Shown here: in pieces, positions 34,616 to 41,511 of the stretch | Layout: every line of letters starts with the position of its first letter | How positions within the stretch are numbered: the stretch's first letter is position 1 | Source of the DNA: Candidatus Peribacteria bacterium | GTDB taxonomy: Bacteria > Patescibacteriota > Gracilibacteria > Peribacterales > Peribacteraceae | NCBI GenBank assembly: GCA_023245935.1 | Contig: JAHFJM010000001.1 | Coordinates: 62,001-126,000 of the forward strand | Direction: 5' to 3' | DNA length: 64,000 nt | Notes under the pieces: model-generated | The model's input: only the letters and a program-made list of their open reading frames with translations | What the model was told of the DNA's origin: nothing | Database searches by the model: none | Made by a program: the position numbers and the translations under genes

Positions 34616-36592
34616 ATGGATTCAAAACCCTTCAAGCTTGTCGCCCCCTACACACCGAAAGGCGACCAACCGACGGCGATTGAGAAGCTTTTGAAAGGCT
34701 TCCGAAGCAACGAGAAACATCAGACGCTGCTGGGGGCAACGGGAACGGGGAAAACATTTACGATGGCGAATATCATCCAGGAACTCCAGAGGCCGACCCT
34801 CGTCCTCGCGCACAATAAAACGCTTGCAGCACAGCTCTGCAGCGAGTTCCAGCAGTTCTTTCCGGACAATGCGGTGAGCTACTTCGTGTCGTACTACGAC
34901 TACTACCAACCCGAAGCGTATCTGCCGACCACCGACACGTACATCGAGAAAGATGCGAGCATCAACGAAGAGATCGCAAAGTTCCGTCACGCTGCAACGC
35001 ATAACCTACTGACGCGTCGCGATACGCTGATCGTCTCTTCGGTGTCGTGCATCTACGGGCTTGGAGACGTGAAGGATTACGAATCGCTCGCACTGAAGAT
35101 CAGCCGCGGGATGCCGTTCCAGAGACAACGCTTTCTGCGACTGCTCACGGACATCCAGTACAAGCGAAGTTCGCAGACTTTTAAGCAAGGCATGTTTCAT
35201 GTCCTCGGAGACACCGTGGAGATTTTCCCGCCGAGCGGAGACACGGTGATCAGAATCGAGATGCCGTACGACGAGATCGAGTCGATTCAGGAGGTCGACA
35301 GCTTCACGGGAGAGCTGATTGGTGATATGAACGACGTGACGATCTTCCCCGCTGCCCATAACGTGACGACGAAGGAGAAGATCGACGGTGCCATTGAGAG
35401 AATTAAAACCGACCTTGATGTTCGTGAGCAGGAATTCCTGAAGAATCAGGAATTCGGAAAAGCGGAACGCATCCGCCAGCGCACGGAGTACGACATCGAG
35501 ATGCTCAAGGAAACCGGCTACTGCACCGGCATCGAGAACTACGTCCGGTACCTCGGGAATCGGGAAGACGGTTCGCCGCCGGAGACGCTCCTCGACTACT
35601 TCCCCGACGATTTCCTGATGTTCATCGACGAGTCGCATATTTCGATTCCGCAGATCGGCGGCATGCACGAAGGCAACCTGCAACGGAAGAAAACACTCAT
35701 CGATTACGGCTTCCGTCTGCCGAGCGCCGCGGACAACCGACCGCTCAAGTTCCAGGAATTCGAGGAGCGCATCGGACAGGCGATGTACGTCTCCGCCACT
35801 CCCGGACCGTACGAATACAAGAACACGAAGAAAGAAAATATCGTGGAGCAGATCATCAGACCAACCGGGCTCCTCGACCCGATCGTCACGATCCAGCCGA
35901 AGAAAAACCAGATCGATCACCTCACGCGGGAGATCAATGCGACGATCAAGCGCGGAGAACGTGTCCTCGTCACGGCGCTGACGAAGAAGAGTGCGGAAGA
36001 TCTTGCAAGCTACTACCAGGATGCGGACTACAACGTTCGCTACCTCCACAGCGACATCGAAACGATGGAACGCATCGAAATTCTTCGGCAGCTGCGGGCG
36101 GGGGAGATCGACATTCTCGTCGGCATCAACCTTCTCCGCGAAGGCTTGGACCTCCCGGAAGTCAGCTTCATCGCGATCCTCGATGCGGATCAGCAAGGCT
36201 TCCTGCGCTCACGCGATGCGCTGATCCAAACCATCGGACGCGCGGCACGCAACATCAACGGTCACGTGATCCTGTACGCCGACAGAGTAACCGATGCGAT
36301 GAAGGGCGCGATGGACGAGACGAACCGCAGACGTGCGATTCAGGAAGCGCACAACATCAAGCATGGCATCACGCCGCAAACGATCATCAAGGCGATCAAA
36401 GATATCGCGGAAGAGCACAGCAAGCTGAAGCTGACGCGCAAGAAGTACGATCACGCGAAGATCCCGAAGGACGAAAAGAAGCGTCTGATCGAGGAGTTGA
36501 ACGGGCAGATGGAAATTTGCGCGGAGAATGAAGAATTCGAAAAGGCAGCGGACTTGAGAGACGAAATAGAACTGCTGAGACGGGAGCTGTAG
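34616..36592 (+). CDS. uvrB: Excinuclease ABC subunit B
   Basis: A 658-residue DNA helicase-like subunit of nucleotide excision repair that verifies damage with UvrA and recruits UvrC. Walker A GATGTGKTFT, the beta-hairpin region YYDYYQPEAYLPTTDTYIEKD, DEAD-box variant FIDESHISIPQIGG, helicase motif VI QTIGRAARN, and a C-terminal UVR motif (about residues 620-655) are all present. The start MDSKPFKL follows the promoter closely. Confidence 0.98.
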   Translation: MDSKPFKLVAPYTPKGDQPTAIEKLLKGFRSNEKHQTLLGATGTGKTFTMANIIQELQRPTLVLAHNKTLAAQLCSEFQQFFPDNAVSYFVSYYDYYQPEAYLPTTDTYIEKDASINEEIAKFRHAATHNLLTRRDTLIVSSVSCIYGLGDVKDYESLALKISRGMPFQRQRFLRLLTDIQYKRSSQTFKQGMFHVLGDTVEIFPPSGDTVIRIEMPYDEIESIQEVDSFTGELIGDMNDVTIFPAAHNVTTKEKIDGAIERIKTDLDVREQEFLKNQEFGKAERIRQRTEYDIEMLKETGYCTGIENYVRYLGNREDGSPPETLLDYFPDDFLMFIDESHISIPQIGGMHEGNLQRKKTLIDYGFRLPSAADNRPLKFQEFEERIGQAMYVSATPGPYEYKNTKKENIVEQIIRPTGLLDPIVTIQPKKNQIDHLTREINATIKRGERVLVTALTKKSAEDLASYYQDADYNVRYLHSDIETMERIEILRQLRAGEIDILVGINLLREGLDLPEVSFIAILDADQQGFLRSRDALIQTIGRAARNINGHVILYADRVTDAMKGAMDETNRRRAIQEAHNIKHGITPQTIIKAIKDIAEEHSKLKLTRKKYDHAKIPKDEKKRLIEELNGQMEICAENEEFEKAADLRDEIELLRREL

Positions 36593-36628
36593 AGACGCAA
36601 AATTTTGCGTCTCTCCATGTTGAAGACT

Positions 36629-37129
36629 TTATTGTTGGAGTTGCAGCTTCTCCTGAAGGGAGAGAGTAAGCCCAACATCTGTCAGAAGTATGGCAAGTTT
36701 GTCTCGAATATTCGCCACGGCAGAAGGATCCATATGGGATCCGGCACCAGCATCGAAGTTCGCATGGGAATCAATAAGTTCTTCGATATCCGACAGCAGA
36801 TCTTGATCGACTTTTCTCTCACCCCTTGCCTCAAGCACAGAGAGAAGTTCACGACGCAGCTCAAAGAGGCCGATACTCTCTGTCGCACGCAGGTACTGAG
36901 CCCTAAGGAGAAAATGTCGGATCTCCATCCTCACGCTGCGGGTATGATCACGACTGAGTGGCACTGCGCCATTCGGTTCCGATGCCAACGCAACGTACTC
37001 CTCTGCGATGCGTTGCAGTGCCCTGGAAGAATCTCCCACTAACGCGGATGCTGCCTGCGCTTCCTCCGCAATGTCGTAGGGAGTCGCCATACCGATGTCC
37101 GAGCGAAGAGTGAGCGTGTCGAGTTCCAT
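36629..37129 (-). CDS. Hypothetical helical protein
   Basis: About 166 residues from MELDTLTLRSD. Predominantly helical and acidic; segments IAEEAQAASALVGDSSRALQ and LFELRRELLSVLEARGERK suggest a coiled-coil or bundle. No signal peptide, membrane span or recognised family. It lies 88 bp after galU on the same strand and is convergent with uvrB. It may be the last gene of the hsp20-to-galU string. Confidence 0.6.
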   Translation of the reverse strand: MELDTLTLRSDIGMATPYDIAEEAQAASALVGDSSRALQRIAEEYVALASEPNGAVPLSRDHTRSVRMEIRHFLLRAQYLRATESIGLFELRRELLSVLEARGERKVDQDLLSDIEELIDSHANFDAGAGSHMDPSAVANIRDKLAILLTDVGLTLSLQEKLQLQQ

Positions 37130-37217
37130 GAAGACAGATGAAAAAGAGAGCGGGATTCTAGAGAAAAAAACCCGTGATGCAAGTCCTTGGCATACGATGC
37201 GTGATTTTCTCCTAACC

Positions 37218-38042
37218 TTAGCCGAGAACCCGCACCGCCTCTTTGTATCCCTCGGGTGTCCCCGTATCGAAGCGTGTGCCTTCGAATTCGTACCCGTAGA
37301 TCGCAATCTTCTTCATCTGCAATTTCAGAGCATCGATCAAACGAATCTCTTTGTCATGATGACCCGATTCCACTTTCGCAAGCTCGTCGATCGTCGAGCG
37401 TGGGATGATGTACTTTCCGACAATCGCAAGAGTGGACGGCGCGTCTTCGGGCTTCGGCTTCTCGACCAAACCAACGATCTTCTTGGTGCGGTTTTGATGT
37501 TTGTCGGGAGCGATCTCGACGATGCCGTACTTATGCACCAGTTTCAGATCGACATCCTGCAACGAGAGCATCGCACTCTCCTTGCTTTTCTTCACACCGT
37601 CGAGAGCACTCACGAGTTGCTGGAGCCCGTTGCGCTCCCCTGCGATGAGATCATCGCCATACAGGATCGCAAGCATGTCGCTCTCCACCCAGTCCTTCGC
37701 TTGCAGAATCGCATGTCCGTCGCCCTTCATTTCTTCCTGGTACGCGACCTTGAAACGCACGTTGTCGTACTTCGTCAGTTCCTCAAGCATGTGTAATTTT
37801 CCGCGCTTCTCGAGCTGATGTTCCAGTTCCGGCATCTTCTCAAAAAACTGCGGAATCGCTTCTTTCCCTTTGCTGATCACGAAGCAGATATCGTGGATTC
37901 CCACACTCATGCACTCATCGACGAGGAGCGCGATGATCGGACGATTGCCGATCGGCAGCAATTCTTTGGGAACAACCTTCGTCCACGGCAGAAACCGCGT
38001 GCCGAAGCCGGCAACCGGGAGAATGGCTTGGGTGAGCTTCAT
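37218..38042 (-). CDS. galU: UTP-glucose-1-phosphate uridylyltransferase
   Basis: A 274-residue nucleotidyltransferase making UDP-glucose for surface glycans. Motifs: ILPVAGFGTRFLPWTKVVPKE (nucleotide-binding loop with the catalytic Lys region), ILYGDDLI (metal-binding Asp) and GLVEKPKPEDAPS. Length and motifs fit GalU well. Its ATG overlaps the pabB stop (ATGA), indicating translational coupling. Confidence 0.95.
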   Translation of the reverse strand: MKLTQAILPVAGFGTRFLPWTKVVPKELLPIGNRPIIALLVDECMSVGIHDICFVISKGKEAIPQFFEKMPELEHQLEKRGKLHMLEELTKYDNVRFKVAYQEEMKGDGHAILQAKDWVESDMLAILYGDDLIAGERNGLQQLVSALDGVKKSKESAMLSLQDVDLKLVHKYGIVEIAPDKHQNRTKKIVGLVEKPKPEDAPSTLAIVGKYIIPRSTIDELAKVESGHHDKEIRLIDALKLQMKKIAIYGYEFEGTRFDTGTPEGYKEAVRVLG

Positions 38043-39361
38043 GTGAGCGAAAGTGTAGCAGAAAACGCCTTCGCCTTCTGCTTCGTTTCCTCCCACTCTT
38101 CCCGCTCCCCTGAGTCTGCGACAATGCCGCCACCGATCCCGAGTGAGAGGTGCTCGCCTTCCGCGACAATCGTGCGAATGAGGACCGTGCTGTCGAGCCG
38201 TCCATCGTCACTCAGCATCACCATCGAGCCGCAGTAGGGTCCGCGCTTCGTGTTCTCCAGTTCGGCAATGCGCTTCATCGCCGCACGTTTCGGGCAACCC
38301 GTCACGGAGCCGCCCGGAAACATCGACTGCAACGCATCGATGGGATGGATGTCCCGAGCAAGACGTCCCTCAATCACCGAGTAGGTATGCCACACGAACG
38401 GATTTTTCTGCAGCAATCGATGTCCCGCGACTCGCACTGAGCCGGGAAGAGAAACCTTTCCGATGTCATTCCGAAGAAGATCCGTGATCATGTTCAGTTC
38501 CGCAGCTTCTTTCTCGCTCTTCAGCAATTCATTCTTAAATCGCAGATCTTCTGCGGAATTTTTCCCTCTCGGTCTCGTGCCTTTGATGGGGCACGTCACG
38601 ATGAAACCGTTCTCGATTGTCACAAAGCGCTCAGGTGAGAGCGAGAGGAGTGCGAAATTTCGATCTTCAAAATACGCAGCACACGATGCAGGATTTGCCT
38701 TTACCAGAGCACAGAACATTTGACGATGATCGCACGCTGAATCCGCCTCGAGAGCGTACGTAAGATTCAGCTGATAGTACTCGCCATGGCGAATGTCTCG
38801 CTGGATTTTTTTGAATGCTTTGCCGTACCGGGCACGGGTGATGGAGGGGGTCCACCTCAGGCGGTCCTCACTCCGTCCTGCGGGACACCTCTCTCCGCTG
38901 CGGCGAAGAGAGGAAGATTCGTGTTGAGAAAAATGCGAGTCACCCCTCTCCTGCCGAAGGAGAGGGGTCGGGGGTGAGGACCGTTCTGGGGATCGCTTCC
39001 AAATCTCCCATACCTCCCCGATATATTTTTTATCTCCAATCACCACAAGTTTTTTTCCGTTCCATAGCAACGCTTGATCGTACTCATGAAAAATACCTCC
39101 ACCGTCATACCCCAGAAATCCGATGGTGCCACCAATGAACGGTAGATCTTTCCGATTCGGTATCGATCTCTTCTTTTGAGCTTCCTTTAGGGCTTCGAAG
39201 ATCGCCATATCCTTCGACCGGATCGTGCACTTCGGGTTCCATGCAAGGATCGTCCATGCTCCGCTCGTGAAATAAGCAGGGGTTTTTTCTCCTGAACCGA
39301 GCTTCGAGAAAAATTCGAGTGGATGAAAGCCTGAGAGAGAAATCGATTGGATGCTTACCAT
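38039..39361 (-). CDS. pabB: Aminodeoxychorismate synthase component I
   Basis: A 440-residue chorismate-binding enzyme. The C-terminal catalytic part has CPIKGTRPRG, with Lys in the PIKGT motif that marks PabB rather than TrpE (PVAGT), then LLRNDIGKV, MFPGGSVTGCPKRAAM and LGIGGGIVADS. It makes 4-amino-4-deoxychorismate with PabA. A complete ~122-bp palindromic repeat (38862-38983) is embedded in frame, adding about 40 Ser/Arg-rich residues (about 126-167) between the N-terminal and catalytic parts. It overlaps pabA by 7 bp and galU by 4 bp. Confidence 0.94.
   Translation of the reverse strand: MVSIQSISLSGFHPLEFFSKLGSGEKTPAYFTSGAWTILAWNPKCTIRSKDMAIFEALKEAQKKRSIPNRKDLPFIGGTIGFLGYDGGGIFHEYDQALLWNGKKLVVIGDKKYIGEVWEIWKRSPERSSPPTPLLRQERGDSHFSQHESSSLRRSGERCPAGRSEDRLRWTPSITRARYGKAFKKIQRDIRHGEYYQLNLTYALEADSACDHRQMFCALVKANPASCAAYFEDRNFALLSLSPERFVTIENGFIVTCPIKGTRPRGKNSAEDLRFKNELLKSEKEAAELNMITDLLRNDIGKVSLPGSVRVAGHRLLQKNPFVWHTYSVIEGRLARDIHPIDALQSMFPGGSVTGCPKRAAMKRIAELENTKRGPYCGSMVMLSDDGRLDSTVLIRTIVAEGEHLSLGIGGGIVADSGEREEWEETKQKAKAFSATLSLT
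38862..38983. repeat. Palindromic dispersed element, copy 4, in frame inside pabB
   Basis: A 122-bp element with perfect 10-bp complementary ends (CGGTCCTCAC / GTGAGGACCG). It is nearly identical to copy 2 at 10778. Read in the pabB frame it has no stop codon and encodes the low-complexity segment ending GERCPAGRSED. The same peptide would be read through copy 2. Confidence 0.92.
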
Positions 39362-39963
39362 TGTGCTTGAAGAAAGTTCTTCATGATTCGTGCTCCATGC
39401 TCCGTCAAAAACGACTCCGGATGAAACTGCACGCCGACGATCGGCAGTGTTGTGTGTTGCATGCCCATGAGCAAGTCTGGCTTCTTCTGTAATCCAGTCC
39501 AGCAGAGTAATTCGAAGTTTTCCGGCAATTTCTTTACGATCAGCGAATGATACCGTGCTGCAGCAAAAGGCGAAGGCACGCCTTTCAGAATGCTTCTGCC
39601 GTCATGAAAAATCTCACTCGTTTTCCCGTGCCGTACTTCGGGTGCAAGCCCGACGCAGGACGATCCACCGAAGACGTGTGCCATGCACTGGTGACCGAGA
39701 CAGACGCCGAGAACGGGGATGGGGGTTAGGGATGAGGGAGAGGTATAGGAACGAAGAAGGCCATTCGCAAGCTTCGCATCTTTCGGATGTCCCGGACCTG
39801 CGGAAAGAACAATGCGATCCGGTCGCAACTTTGCGATGTCCCGAACAGTCAGTTCGAAATGCGAATGCACATCGCACGTCGCGCCGAGCGACAAAATCTG
39901 CTGTGCGAGATTCCACGTGAACGAATCGTCGTTGTCGATGAGGAGGACGCGGTTATGCGCCAT
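39355..39963 (-). CDS. pabA: Aminodeoxychorismate synthase component II (glutamine amidotransferase)
   Basis: A 202-residue class I glutamine amidotransferase supplying ammonia to PabB. The N-terminus is LLIDNDDSFTWNL. The nucleophile elbow is LGVCLGHQCMA (catalytic Cys) and the His/Glu pair is in VQFHPESFLTEHG. Just before the elbow, a G-rich mini-element (39711-39743) contributes SPSSLTPIP. TrpG is nearly identical in motifs, so the assignment depends on the adjacent PabB. It is separated from the upstream Sel1 lipoprotein gene by one base. Confidence 0.92.
   Translation of the reverse strand: MAHNRVLLIDNDDSFTWNLAQQILSLGATCDVHSHFELTVRDIAKLRPDRIVLSAGPGHPKDAKLANGLLRSYTSPSSLTPIPVLGVCLGHQCMAHVFGGSSCVGLAPEVRHGKTSEIFHDGRSILKGVPSPFAAARYHSLIVKKLPENFELLCWTGLQKKPDLLMGMQHTTLPIVGVQFHPESFLTEHGARIMKNFLQAQW
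39711..39743. repeat. G-rich mini-element, copy 4 (inside pabA)
   Basis: Plus strand GAACGGGGATGGGGGTTAGG followed by GATGAGGGAGAGG. On the coding strand it encodes SPSSLTPIPV immediately before the catalytic GVCLGHQ loop. Confidence 0.75.
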
Positions 39964-39964
39964 G

Positions 39965-40621
39965 CTAAAGCGGCTGGTTCCGTGTCGCGGAGTCGCTGCC
40001 TTCGGAGGAGACCGCGGGTTTCACGATGCGGTTTTCAATCGAGTGAACGACATCATCCAGTTTTTTGAGTTGATCCGCATTGAGTGATTGTTTTGCAAGT
40101 TCCCCCGACCCCTTCGCACCTTCATACCCGTTGTCCGCGGCGATCTTGAACCATGCGTACGCCATGAGAGGATCCCTCACGGTTCCTTCGCCATTCAGAT
40201 ACATCACACCCAGATTGAACTGAGCACCGATGTCATTTTGGAGTGCCGCCAACGTGAACCATTTGATCGCTTCAGGAAGATCGACCTTGGTCCCGATGCC
40301 CTTTCCGTAGGCAAGACCGGTGTTGTACTGGGCATCGCGCTCTCCTTGCACGGCTGACCTCCGAAAGAGCTGCAGTGCCTTCGATTCATCTTTGGGAACT
40401 CCCGTCCCCTTGAGATAGAGATACCCGAGCGTCACCTGCGCTTTGGCATTCCCGAGGTCACTGCTCTGCGTCAGATACATCACGGCTTTCGATTCATTTT
40501 TCTCGACGCCGATCCCCTGCAGATACTTCACGCCTTGTTCGTACTCACTGCGACCGGCGGCAGGGTTTGCAGCACAGGCAACGAGAAGCAGGGAGAATCC
40601 CAAAAGAAGAAGTGTGCGCAT
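39965..40621 (-). CDS. Sel1-repeat (TPR-like) lipoprotein
   Basis: A 218-residue lipoprotein. The signal peptide MRTLLLLGFSLLLVAC ends in a lipobox (LVAC) with the acylated Cys near residue 16. Four Sel1-like repeats follow (AKAQVTLGYLYLKGTGVPKD, ERDAQYNTGLAYGKGIG, DIGAQFNLGVMYLNGEG and a first, degenerate one). Sel1 repeats mediate protein-protein contacts. It lies between hsp20 and pabA on the same strand, 28 bp and 1 bp from them. Partner unknown. Confidence 0.9.
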   Translation of the reverse strand: MRTLLLLGFSLLLVACAANPAAGRSEYEQGVKYLQGIGVEKNESKAVMYLTQSSDLGNAKAQVTLGYLYLKGTGVPKDESKALQLFRRSAVQGERDAQYNTGLAYGKGIGTKVDLPEAIKWFTLAALQNDIGAQFNLGVMYLNGEGTVRDPLMAYAWFKIAADNGYEGAKGSGELAKQSLNADQLKKLDDVVHSIENRIVKPAVSSEGSDSATRNQPL

Positions 40622-40648
40622 GGAAAGAGAATAGCACACGCGCAGTCT

Positions 40649-41119
40649 CTACTCACTGATTCTCGTGATTTTCACCTTATCCTCGGTCTTCGGAACGAAA
40701 ATCTTGAGAATGGAATCTTTATTGAACGTCGCCTTCACCTTCCGGGAATCGATGGAGCATGGCAGGGTGACCGAGCGCTGGAACTCACCCCAGAAACATT
40801 CCTTCAGGTAATACTGCTCGTCGGGGACGGCATCGTTCTGACGCCGATTGCCGCGGATGGTCAGGATGTTGTCATTCACCTCGATATCGAGATCGGCGAG
40901 CCTCACCCCCGCAATCGGTGCCTTCAGGATGTAGTAATCTTCATACTCAAAAATATCGAGAGCAACTTGCCCCATGCCGCTCTGTCTGGAACCGGGCAAC
41001 GTCTTCTTCGGTTGCGCGAGTGTCTGATGCACGGAATCGGACGGGAGAGCCGCTGCATCTCCGGAAGCATCCGAGCGAACGGAGGAAGAAAAAATACCGT
41101 GGAAGGGAGAGGGGATCAT
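40649..41119 (-). CDS. Small heat shock protein Hsp20
   Basis: A 156-residue alpha-crystallin-type holdase. The crystallin domain (about residues 50-150) shows DIFEYEDYYILKAPIAGVRLADLDIEV and ends with the usual ATFNKDSILKIFVPK (I-x-I/V-type) strand. An N-terminal extension of ~48 residues is Ser/Pro-rich. The upstream promoter has its -10 exactly 8 nt before the ATG, so the message is probably leaderless. It is the first gene of a string running to galU. Confidence 0.93.
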   Translation of the reverse strand: MIPSPFHGIFSSSVRSDASGDAAALPSDSVHQTLAQPKKTLPGSRQSGMGQVALDIFEYEDYYILKAPIAGVRLADLDIEVNDNILTIRGNRRQNDAVPDEQYYLKECFWGEFQRSVTLPCSIDSRKVKATFNKDSILKIFVPKTEDKVKITRISE

Positions 41120-41127
41120 TTCGTGTT

Positions 41128-41157
41128 ATTGTACAACGTTGCTTTCATACTCGGCAA
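41128..41157 (-). promoter_or_regulatory. sigma70-like promoter of hsp20
   Basis: On the minus strand TTGCCG (41152-41157), 18-nt spacer, TACAAT (41128-41133). The -10 ends 8 nt before the ATG. Confidence 0.7.
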
Positions 41158-41221
41158 AAAGACTCTATGGCGAAAGAGTGGCGTTTATGAGATGGTTGTT
41201 GACATCGAAATTGTATTCGAC

Positions 41222-41249
41222 TTGCCTCCTTCTCTCATCACGCTACAAT
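41222..41249 (+). promoter_or_regulatory. sigma70-like promoter of the XRE regulator gene
   Basis: TTGCCT (41222-41227), 16-nt spacer, TACAAT (41244-41249), about 30 nt upstream of the transcript's ATG. A TTGACA near 41200 lies further upstream. Confidence 0.6.
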
Positions 41250-41286
41250 CGCCTCCGCACATTCGAAACTTTTCCGCGCAACTTCC

Positions 41287-41508
41287 ATGCCAGCCAGCCT
41301 CCAGAACACCATCCGACGCCTTCGCTTTGACAGAGGCATGACACAGGAAGAATTGGCTCTCAGAGTGGGTGTCAGCCGTCAGACGATCATGAGCATCGAG
41401 CGCGGTGCGACGAACCCGTCCGTCCTTCTCGCCTACAAAGTCGCGATGGCGCTGCAAGCACCGATCTCCGAAGTGTTCCAGATGGAAGGAGGATTGATGC
41501 CGGTGTAA
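41287..41508 (+). CDS. XRE/Cro-type helix-turn-helix regulator
   Basis: A 73-residue single-domain DNA-binding protein: NTIRRLRFDRGMTQEELALRVG and VSRQTIMSIERGATNPSVLL form the classical five-helix XRE fold. Small stand-alone regulators of this type often control neighbouring stress or toxin genes. Here the divergent neighbour is hsp20. No recognisable operator was seen. Its 3' end is 3 bp from the convergent recJ. Confidence 0.93.
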   Translation: MPASLQNTIRRLRFDRGMTQEELALRVGVSRQTIMSIERGATNPSVLLAYKVAMALQAPISEVFQMEGGLMPV

Positions 41509-41511
41509 CAT

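Noticed and set aside
34593..34620. LexA-type operator at uvrB
   Set aside because: No palindrome with usual SOS-box spacing overlaps the promoter or start.
33026..36196. Long antisense frames in serS (33026-34162) and uvrB (35006-36196)
   Set aside because: Both are shadows of well-recognised genes and have biased, domain-free composition.
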